DNA of 64,000 nucleotides, from NCBI RefSeq assembly GCF_021545335.1, contig NZ_CP089312.1:7316001-7380000 (forward strand), read 5' to 3'. Numbering within the stretch: position 1 is the first letter of the stretch; every line of letters begins with the position of its first letter. Shown piece by piece: positions 57,884-64,000 of the stretch. This DNA comes from Streptomyces sp. GQFP. Lineage in GTDB: Bacteria > Actinomycetota > Actinomycetes > Streptomycetales > Streptomycetaceae. The notes below the pieces were generated by a model. That model had not been told where the DNA came from. It saw only the letters and a list, made by a program, of their open reading frames with translations, and ran no database searches. The translations under genes and the position numbers were made by a program.

Positions 57884-58333
57884 GTGTTGCCACACCGTTC
57901 TGTGATCGGACTTCACTTAGTCCTGGTTCGGGGGGACCGGGTGTTGCTCGGTCTCCGTTCGGGCACTGCTTGGTGTGACGGATGGTGGCATGTTCCAGCT
58001 GGCCATCTTGAGGAGGGGGAGTCCTTCCTCGCCGGCATGGTCCGTGAGGCTCGGGAGGAGCTGGGCATCGCTCTTGAAGAGGCGGACTTGGTGGTCGCGC
58101 ACACGGTCCATGACTACGACCCCAAGACTCGCGAGAGTCGGCTCCAAGTCTTCTTCACCGCCAATCAGTACGCCGGGCGGCCTCATGTCGCAGAACCGGA
58201 CAAGTGTGCGGAGCTGCAGTGGTGGCCGCTCTCGGCTCTGCCGGAGAGGCTCGTGCGCTACACCCGCCAGGCCCTGATCTGTATTCAGCGGGGACAGAGC
58301 GCGAGCACGGTGGGGTGGCCCGATGCCTGCTGA
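57884..58333 (+). CDS. NUDIX hydrolase
   Basis: 149 residues from a GTG (or the TTG one codon later) behind AGAGAAGGAG. The NUDIX box is canonical: AGHLEEGESFLAGMVREARE and EELGI. The protein ends PERLVRYTRQALICIQRGQS. NUDIX enzymes hydrolyse nucleoside-diphosphate-linked compounds. The stop lies 11 bases into the next gene, a double-NUDIX protein, so both are coupled and head the operon that continues to the ABC exporter. Confidence 0.9.
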   Translation: MLPHRSVIGLHLVLVRGDRVLLGLRSGTAWCDGWWHVPAGHLEEGESFLAGMVREAREELGIALEEADLVVAHTVHDYDPKTRESRLQVFFTANQYAGRPHVAEPDKCAELQWWPLSALPERLVRYTRQALICIQRGQSASTVGWPDAC

Positions 58334-59453
58334 CGACGTGCGCGAGCCGGTGGGGTTGATGGCGCCGGAGGACTATGCGCGCTCACGCGCTGTCTTCTGG
58401 GGCGGGGCCGCGGTGCTGTTCACCGACGCAGAGGGCAGGGTTTTGACCCTGGATCCCGCGTACCGGCCTGGAAGGCTGCTGTTGCCCGGTGGAGCCGTGG
58501 ACCAGGCGGAGCGGCCCTCGGCCGCGGCGGTGCGCGAGGTGGCCGAGGAACTCGGGCTGTCCGTCGGCGTACGCCAGCTCCTGGCGGTCGACTGGGTCGG
58601 CAAGGGCAATCCGGAATTCGGGAAGGTGTACGGCTTTCCCGGTGAAACCGTCTCCATCTGGGACGGTGGCGTCCTAGCGGAGAGTGACATCGCCCGGATT
58701 CGCTTGCCCGAGGACGAGATCACCTCGTTCGACTTCCTTCCGCCGGCGCAGGCCGCATCCCGGATGTTCTCGATCGAGGGGCGGCGGATGCTTGCTGCCT
58801 TGCGCGCCCGGATCGACCGTGCCGGACCCGTTGTGCTGGAGGACGGTGAGGCTGTCGGGCTCGGTCCGGCGCTGCAGCGATTGGACGTGGTCCCGCGTAT
58901 TGCGATCGGCTACCAGGACGTCGCCTGGCACCCGGCCATGGATCCCGCTGCCGGCCTTCCCGTGAAGCAAGCGTGGGCGTGGGCCTTCGACCCGCTCGGC
59001 CGTGTTGTCGTCCTCGTGGATCCGCGCGACGGCCATGTTGTCCTGCCCGGCGGAACGGTCGAAATGGACGACGACGGGCCGAAGGCGGCGGCACTGCGTG
59101 AAGCCGCCGAAGAGGCGGCTCTGCGCCTGCACGATGCCGCCTACCTCGGCTACCTCCTCGATCCGGACGGTGCGGTCTACGGCCCAGGCACCGGGGCGAA
59201 CGCCCGGGCACGTTACATCGCCCGCATCGATTCCCTGGGGCCAGCGGCGCCGGATGTCGCGACCGGCATTACCTACGGTCGGCTGCTGGTGAGCCCGGTG
59301 CAGGCGAGCGAGTTGCTCGGCCTTGGACGCGCCGGAGCCGAACAGGCCGAGTACGCGGCCCGAACGGCGGCGGCCCGCTGGGGAATTCCGCTGAGTCCGC
59401 CGCAGGCCGCGATCGAGATTCCCCACACGGGCATGGCGGCCCTCCTGCCCTGA
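58323..59453 (+). CDS. Tandem NUDIX-domain protein
   Basis: 376 residues. The first NUDIX box (about residues 56-78) is perfect: LPGGAVDQAERPSAAAVREV then AEELGL. The second, in the C-terminal half (LPGGTVEMDDDGPKAAALRE then AAEEAAL), has a changed spacing and Ala where the conserved Gly should be. So the first domain is probably catalytic and the second degenerate or structural. The ATG lies inside the upstream NUDIX gene. A third NUDIX gene follows 86 bases later. Confidence 0.88.
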   Translation: MPADDVREPVGLMAPEDYARSRAVFWGGAAVLFTDAEGRVLTLDPAYRPGRLLLPGGAVDQAERPSAAAVREVAEELGLSVGVRQLLAVDWVGKGNPEFGKVYGFPGETVSIWDGGVLAESDIARIRLPEDEITSFDFLPPAQAASRMFSIEGRRMLAALRARIDRAGPVVLEDGEAVGLGPALQRLDVVPRIAIGYQDVAWHPAMDPAAGLPVKQAWAWAFDPLGRVVVLVDPRDGHVVLPGGTVEMDDDGPKAAALREAAEEAALRLHDAAYLGYLLDPDGAVYGPGTGANARARYIARIDSLGPAAPDVATGITYGRLLVSPVQASELLGLGRAGAEQAEYAARTAAARWGIPLSPPQAAIEIPHTGMAALLP

Positions 59454-59539
59454 CGTCCGCACGTGACGCGCACTCTCGTGCCGGAGTCCTGTCGGCGCGA
59501 TGCCCTGCACTGCCTTTCTGGCCCTGGAGGAGGACTTTC

Positions 59540-60109
59540 ATGTCCGGCGAACCTGACACCACCGAACAGATGGTTGGCAGCCCTGACCGCGTGGTCACTG
59601 ACGAGCAGCGGGCGTACTGGGCCCAGGTCGAGGCGCCTATGGCCTCCTGCACCGCCTTGATCACCGATGCTGATGGCCGGATTCTCGTGGTTGACCCGAC
59701 CTACAAGGACGGCTTCGACCTGCCTGGCGGCATGGTGGAGGCCGGCGAAACGCAGATCGAGGGCCTGGAACGTGAACTGGCCGAGGAACTCGACCTGACC
59801 GGCGTGCCGATCGGCCGGTTCCTCGTCCTGGACCAGGTCCCCGCTGCCCGGTACGGGCGGGCCATGGTCGTCACGGTGTTCCACGTGGGTCCCCTCACCG
59901 ATCAGCAGACACAGTCCCTGCGCTTCGCGGACGGGGAGATCGGCGCCGCCGAGTTCCTCCCCGTCGAGGAGGCCCTCCCGCGGCTGCCGCACCGCCTCGC
60001 CCGCCGCATCCAGGCGGCATACGCCGCGCTGCTTGCTGGTGTGCCGGCTGTGCTGATTGACGGCACGTCCCACGTCCTGTCCGGCCCGGCCGGGTCGGAG
60101 GCGCGATGA
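59540..60109 (+). CDS. NUDIX hydrolase
   Basis: 189 residues from an ATG after GGAGGAGG. The NUDIX box is LPGGMVEAGETQIEGLEREL then AEELDL: catalytic residues are present but the Gly of EExGU is Asp. N-terminal SPDRVVTDEQRAYWAQVEAP and a C-terminal LAGVPAVLIDGTSHVLSG tail are extra. The stop overlaps the ABC exporter's start by four bases, which ties the NUDIX proteins to an exported product or its detoxification. Confidence 0.9.
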   Translation: MSGEPDTTEQMVGSPDRVVTDEQRAYWAQVEAPMASCTALITDADGRILVVDPTYKDGFDLPGGMVEAGETQIEGLERELAEELDLTGVPIGRFLVLDQVPAARYGRAMVVTVFHVGPLTDQQTQSLRFADGEIGAAEFLPVEEALPRLPHRLARRIQAAYAALLAGVPAVLIDGTSHVLSGPAGSEAR

Positions 60110-62100
60110 AGCGGCTCCTGAAACGGGTCTGGAAGACGGAACAGACCGTCTCCGAGTCTGAGGTCGCGCTCTTCGGCGGGGCGCTGCGCTACGACTTCGG
60201 CTGGGTGCGCCACGAGTACGCGCGACTGGACACCAAATTCGGGCAGGCCGCCCGGATGGTGCCGACGCTGGTGGGCAGCACCCTGCGCCTGGCCTGGCAG
60301 GCGGACCGCCGTGCGCTGTTGACCATCGGGATCGCCGAGGTGGGCCAGAGCATCACCCAAGCCGCCGGGCTTCTGGTCACCAACCAGGTGATCCAAGCCC
60401 TGCTCAAGGACGGGGACAACGTCTCCCGGCTGCACGCCGCACTGCCGGCCCTGATCGCCGGCTGCATCATCGCCGTGGTCGGCACCGTCCTGGCCTGCCT
60501 TTCGACGGCGGGCACCGGGCGGCTGGAACCGAAAGTCGAGAGGCTAGCCACCGAACAGTTCCTGGAGGGCGCCGCCCGCGCGGAACTCGAGGCCATCGAA
60601 GACGGCGAGTTCCGCACCCTGCTGGACTCGGCGTACTTCGGCGCCCAGTCCTCCCGCACCATGATCGGCGTCTGCGTGGCCGTGGTGAACGGATTGTTCT
60701 CCCTCGTCGCCGCGGCCGGCGTGGTCACGGTCCTCAGCCCCGTACTGCTGCCCCTGCTGCTGCTCATCGCGCTGCCCCGTGGCTGGGGCGCCATGCATGT
60801 GGCCCGGCGCCGCTACGCCTCCCGGATGCAGTGGATCGAGCACGAGCGGGCCAAGCGCCTGGTCAACAACCTCATCACCGCCAGGGAATCCGCCACGGAG
60901 ATCCGCGTTCACCAGGTCGGCCCCTTCCTGCTCGATCACTTCCACGAGATGGGCCAGACCGCCGAGGCCGAACAGACCCGCCTCGCCGACGGCCGCGCGG
61001 TCACCGAACTGATCGCTGCCGCCATGGCCGGCCTCGCATCGGCGGCCACGTTTGCCGGCCTGGGGGCGCTGTGGCTGACCGGCCACATGAGCGCCGCGAC
61101 CGTTGCCACGGCCGCGCTCGCGATCCGCACCGGCTCAGCAAGCCTCGGCGCCCTCGTCGACAACATCCTGCGGCTGCACGAGGAGTCCCTCTACGTCCGC
61201 GACCTCGACCACTTCCGTGACGAAGCCGAACGCCGGGCCATCCCCACAGGCGGCCAGCCCGTGAACGACTTTCCCGACCACGTCACCTTCGAGAACGTGT
61301 CGTTCACCTACCCCGACCGCGACACTCCCGCTCTGCAGGAGGTGACCCTGACCTTCCCGCGCGGGGCCGTCATCGCCTTGGTCGGAGCGAACGGCAGCGG
61401 CAAGTCCACCGCGGTGAAGCTCCTCGCCGGGCTGCACCGGCCAACGGCCGGCCGCGTCCTGTGGGGGCAGACCGATCTCGTCGAGGCCGACCGGGTGGAC
61501 ATCTTCCGGCACGTGGCCGCTCTCGATCAGGGCTTCCAGCGCTGGCCCTTCACCCTGCGAACCAACATCCAGATCGGCCAGCCGGAACGCAACGCGGACG
61601 ACGACATCGCCCGCGCTGCCGCCTACTCGGGCGCCGACAAGCTCGCCGACACTCTTCCCCGCGGTCTCGATACCCTGCTGGCCCGGCAGTTCCGCGGAGG
61701 CCAGGAACTGTCCGGGGGACAGTGGCAGACGGTCGGGCAAGCCCGGCTGCGCCATCGGCAGGCGAGCCTCGTCATTGCCGATGAGCCCACCTCCGCCCTC
61801 GACCCCGAGGCTGAGATCGAATCCTTCGAACGCATCCGCCGCCTGGCCGACGAAGGCAAGACCGTCGTGCTGGTCAGCCACCGCATGGCCGGCGTCCAGC
61901 ACGCCGACATCATCTATGTCCTGGACGAGGGACACCTCGTGGAGAGCGGTTCGCACCAGGAGCTCATGGCGCGGCCTGATTCCCCCTACCGGCGCATGTA
62001 CCTCCTGCAGGCCAACCAGTACGGCGGCGCCGCCGCACCGTTGGTGCTGCCGACTCCCTCGGCCAACGGCGAATCACATGCCGCCAGCACCCCCGACTGA
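60106..62100 (+). CDS. ABC exporter, fused membrane and ATPase domains
   Basis: 664 residues. The N-terminal half is a type IV exporter membrane domain with several spans (ALPALIAGCIIAVVGTVLAC, VNGLFSLVAAAGVVTVLSPV, VTELIAAAMAGLASAATFAG). The ATPase domain has VIALVGANGSGKSTAVKLL (Walker A), GQELSGGQWQTVGQARLRH (signature) and SLVIADEPTSALDPE (Walker B), plus VLVSHRMAGVQHADII. All motifs are intact. Such transporters export peptides or small molecules and here probably export the product of this operon. It overlaps the small membrane protein's start. Confidence 0.94.
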   Translation: MKRLLKRVWKTEQTVSESEVALFGGALRYDFGWVRHEYARLDTKFGQAARMVPTLVGSTLRLAWQADRRALLTIGIAEVGQSITQAAGLLVTNQVIQALLKDGDNVSRLHAALPALIAGCIIAVVGTVLACLSTAGTGRLEPKVERLATEQFLEGAARAELEAIEDGEFRTLLDSAYFGAQSSRTMIGVCVAVVNGLFSLVAAAGVVTVLSPVLLPLLLLIALPRGWGAMHVARRRYASRMQWIEHERAKRLVNNLITARESATEIRVHQVGPFLLDHFHEMGQTAEAEQTRLADGRAVTELIAAAMAGLASAATFAGLGALWLTGHMSAATVATAALAIRTGSASLGALVDNILRLHEESLYVRDLDHFRDEAERRAIPTGGQPVNDFPDHVTFENVSFTYPDRDTPALQEVTLTFPRGAVIALVGANGSGKSTAVKLLAGLHRPTAGRVLWGQTDLVEADRVDIFRHVAALDQGFQRWPFTLRTNIQIGQPERNADDDIARAAAYSGADKLADTLPRGLDTLLARQFRGGQELSGGQWQTVGQARLRHRQASLVIADEPTSALDPEAEIESFERIRRLADEGKTVVLVSHRMAGVQHADIIYVLDEGHLVESGSHQELMARPDSPYRRMYLLQANQYGGAAAPLVLPTPSANGESHAASTPD

Positions 62101-62287
62101 CACCCACCACCCGCCGCGCACCGCACGGCCCGGTGCGCGGCGGCCCAGCAAGTGGGCCGCCGACCCGCTGTGGAGCACGCTGCGCGACCTGCTGGGTTGC
62201 CTCGGCGTGATCGCGGCCGGCCTCGCCATCACCACGATCGTCACCCTCGTGACCTCCCACTTCCCCGACCCCAGGATCCGTCCGTGA
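62078..62287 (+). CDS. Small membrane protein, 69 residues
   Basis: ATG inside the end of the ABC exporter gene (23-base overlap). A proline/arginine-rich cytosolic start is followed by one membrane span, LLGCLGVIAAGLAITTIVTL. The stop overlaps the GTG of the hydroxymethylbilane-synthase-like gene. Its tight placement suggests an accessory role for the exporter. Confidence 0.65.
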   Translation: MPPAPPTDTHHPPRTARPGARRPSKWAADPLWSTLRDLLGCLGVIAAGLAITTIVTLVTSHFPDPRIRP

Positions 62288-63237
62288 CCCACATCCCGCC
62301 CCGACTCGTCCTCGGAACCCGCGACTCCGACCTGGCCCTGGTCCAAGCAGCGCACGTCGCCGGACTACTCGAACACGCCTTCCCCCAGGTCGCCGTCCAC
62401 GTGACCCCGATGAAAGCCGCCGGCGACCTGCACCAGGGACCTCTCGCGCAGATCGGCGGCAAGGCCGCCTGGGTACGCGAGCTGGACCGGGCGCTGGCCG
62501 CCGCACGCGTCGATGTCACCGTCTCGTGCGCCAAAGACCTCCCAGGCCCGCACGAGCGCGGCACCGACACCACCATCGGTGCCGTCCTGCCCCGCGAAGA
62601 CGCCCGGGACGCCCTCGTCCTTCCCGTCGGACAGCCCGACGCCACCCTGGACGACCTCCCCGCCGGAAGCGTCCTCGGCACCAGCGCGCCGCGCCGCATC
62701 GCCCAACTCCGCACCCGCTACCCCCACCTCACCATCCAACCGGTGCGCGGCAACCTGCTTCCCCGCCTCGCCCGCCTCGACGCCGGCGAAGGCGACAACC
62801 CACTCGACGCCCTTGTGGTCTCGTATGCCGGACTGTGCCGGGTCTCCCAGGCGGGCCGTGCCACACAGCTCATCCCGGCCTCGGTGCTGGCCCCGGCCAC
62901 CGGCGCGGGCATGCTCGTCGTCGAGCAGCGCAGCGGCGACACCATCGCCGCCCACCTCCTCGACGCCATCAATGACCCCGCCACCGCACGGCTGCTGGCC
63001 GTCGAGCGTGGCGTCCTCGCCCAGCTCAAAGGCAACTGCCAGACCGCCTGCTCAGTCCACGCCCACTACACCGACAAACCCCACCGGATCAGAGTCGACG
63101 CCGCCGTCTTCCACCCCTTGGGTGGCGACGCGATCCACGTCGCAGCCACCGGCCCGGCCGACGACCCCGGCGGCCTCGTGGAGAACATCACCCAGCTGCT
63201 GCACGGCGAAGGAGCCGAACGACTCCTGCCGCGCTGA
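62284..63237 (+). CDS. Divergent hydroxymethylbilane synthase-like protein
   Basis: 317 residues from a GTG. The porphobilinogen deaminase fold is clear: RLVLGTRDSDLALVQAAHV, GGKAAWVRELDRALAAARVD, VLGTSAPRRIAQLRTRYPHL, PVRGNLLPRLARLDAGEGD and VERGVLAQLKGNCQTACSVH, where Cys about 252 is at the dipyrromethane-cofactor position. But the substrate motif normally VHSxKDxP reads VSCAKDLPGP, and RRxx and LExxC neighbours also differ. It is next to an exporter and NUDIX genes, not heme genes, so it is a paralogue that may make or bind another pyrrole-like compound. Confidence 0.85.
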   Translation: MTHIPPRLVLGTRDSDLALVQAAHVAGLLEHAFPQVAVHVTPMKAAGDLHQGPLAQIGGKAAWVRELDRALAAARVDVTVSCAKDLPGPHERGTDTTIGAVLPREDARDALVLPVGQPDATLDDLPAGSVLGTSAPRRIAQLRTRYPHLTIQPVRGNLLPRLARLDAGEGDNPLDALVVSYAGLCRVSQAGRATQLIPASVLAPATGAGMLVVEQRSGDTIAAHLLDAINDPATARLLAVERGVLAQLKGNCQTACSVHAHYTDKPHRIRVDAAVFHPLGGDAIHVAATGPADDPGGLVENITQLLHGEGAERLLPR

Positions 63238-63335
63238 CCGTGTGCGGCCCTGGTCGGCAGCGGGAGCCCACCACGGGACGCGACACCGAACGGCGGGGCC
63301 GTAACAGCCTTTACTTACGAGGGGAGTTCACCGAC

Positions 63336-64000
63336 GTGCCGCACCGATCCGAACCCGACGCCGAAGGAAGCCTGTGGCGGGACAGAGACTTCCGGAACTA
63401 CGCCTTCGCGCAGGGCATCAGCGTTACCGGAAGCGGCGTGACCACGATCGGACTGTCCGTCCTGGCCGTCGTCGAACTGCACGCCTCCACCTTCAACGTC
63501 GCGCTGATCGCCTTTGCCTCCAAACTCCCACCCCTGCTGTTGTCCCTCCACGCCGGCGTCCTGGCCGACCGCCGCCGCAAACGCCCCGTGATCATCACCT
63601 GCGACCTGCTCTGCGCCGCCGTTCTGCTCACCCTCCCCACCGCACAAATCCTCGCCCGCATCACCTTGATCCACCTGTACGCGGTCGCCTTCACGGTGGC
63701 CGCCCTGCAGGTGGTCGGCAGTAACGCGTCCATCAGCTACCTGCCCTCCCTCCTCGGCCCAGGCCGGATCAAGGACGGCAACTCCAAGATGGGCGCCAAC
63801 AACTCCCTGGCCGACCTGATCGGCACCAACTCCGGCGGTGTCCTCGTCACGGCGCTCGGCGCGGCCCGCGCCGTCACCGTCGATGCCGCCTCCTACCTGG
63901 CCAGCGCCCTGCTCCTGTCGCGCATCAAGCACCGGGAAGACCCGCCTCCCACACGCACGGCGGGCACGAGCCACTGGGCGGAAATCCGCGAGGGGCTCAC
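63336..64000 (+). CDS. MFS transporter, 3' end outside the window
   Basis: At least 221 residues from a GTG with GGGGAG upstream; the frame is open at the window end. Major-facilitator features are WRDRDFRNYAFAQGISVTGS, a first pair of spans (VTTIGLSVLAVVELHASTFN, VALIAFASKLPPLLLSLHAG) and the loop VLADRRRKRPVIITCDLLCA, the conserved inter-helix motif A. Two or more further spans follow. It belongs to the drug-exporter type (MFS, often self-resistance). It is 98 bases after the HMBS-like gene in the same direction. Confidence 0.88.
   Translation, partial: MPHRSEPDAEGSLWRDRDFRNYAFAQGISVTGSGVTTIGLSVLAVVELHASTFNVALIAFASKLPPLLLSLHAGVLADRRRKRPVIITCDLLCAAVLLTLPTAQILARITLIHLYAVAFTVAALQVVGSNASISYLPSLLGPGRIKDGNSKMGANNSLADLIGTNSGGVLVTALGAARAVTVDAASYLASALLLSRIKHREDPPPTRTAGTSHWAEIREGL

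Noticed and set aside
62284..63237. Housekeeping hemC of heme biosynthesis
   Set aside because: No heme genes nearby and the substrate motif is altered, so it is described as a paralogue. The question is left open until the rest of the genome is seen.
1..64000. CRISPR arrays, tRNA or rRNA genes, complete insertion sequences
   Set aside because: No regularly spaced repeats, tRNA-like cloverleaf with a TTCGA-type loop, rRNA signature or transposase pair was seen on reading both strands. A covariance-model scan would be decisive.

Overview
The window is actinobacterial and almost certainly from Streptomyces. The DNA is very GC-rich with strong third-position GC bias. GTG starts and ATGA/GTGA stop-start overlaps are common. 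Several families are characteristic of the genus: a DUF397 protein next to an XRE/DUF5753 regulator, a cvn conservon, DUF6082, a DUF574-type methyltransferase, RsbW-like ATP-binding proteins and an FxLD lanthipeptide locus. No rRNA, tRNA or CRISPR array was recognised. The gene content is accessory: natural-product operons, regulators, decayed genes and one group II intron, as expected of a chromosome arm or large linear plasmid.

Layout. (1) 2-4692 (+): end of an operon with two ATP-grasp ligases, an Asp/Arg-type beta-hydroxylase and a glycine/inosamine-type amidinotransferase, which points to a guanidino-containing amino-acid or peptide product. A phosphotransferase converges on it. (2) 4.6-9.1 kb: coiled-coil protein, small hypotheticals, a DUF397/DUF5753 pair and an ATP-binding anti-sigma-like protein. 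(3) 9346-19349 (+): a tightly packed operon. It has a dTMP-kinase-like enzyme, a PEP-mutase-like enzyme, a NUDIX protein, a TylF-type methyltransferase, a 2-hydroxyacid dehydrogenase and a nucleotidyltransferase. These are followed by a radical SAM/SPASM protein, a 2OG-Fe(II) oxygenase, a 58-residue putative precursor peptide, a 10-bp hairpin, an HExxH protein and a 2H-phosphoesterase. It is the best candidate here for an undescribed RiPP-type pathway.

(4) 19.3-28.9 kb (-): helicase with C-terminal helicase-associated repeats, two endonuclease/exonuclease/phosphatase proteins plus two decayed relatives, DUF6082, a RelE-like/DUF5753 fusion, a degenerate phosphotransferase and a LuxR-type regulator. 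(5) 29.0-34.4 kb (-): a conservon (histidine-kinase-like, roadblock, DUF742 and Ras-like GTPase) followed by a GAF protein and an acyl-CoA dehydrogenase. (6) 35.1-46.1 kb (-): class I lanthipeptide operon of the FxLD type. It has the precursor, LanB, LanC, a separate SpaB_C-type protein and a PIMT-like methyltransferase. Upstream, linked by overlapping codons, are a methyltransferase-NUDIX fusion and a NUDIX-phosphotransferase fusion.

(7) 46.1-50.4 kb (-): LuxR regulator, a second PIMT-like protein, a DUF574 methyltransferase and small proteins. (8) 50447-53346 (-): an RsbW-like ATP-binding gene split by a 2459-bp group II intron with an intact reverse transcriptase-HNH protein. Exact splicing would restore a 146-residue reading frame. 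(9) 53.5-57.3 kb: class IV aminotransferase, HTH-SUMF1 fusion, XRE regulator and CutA. (10) 57.9-64.0 kb (+): three NUDIX proteins, an ABC exporter, a small membrane protein, a divergent hydroxymethylbilane synthase paralogue and the start of an MFS transporter, apparently one operon that leaves the window.

All function calls rest on reading motifs by eye, and no database search was run. Start codons were chosen from Shine-Dalgarno sequences, overlaps and expected domain starts.
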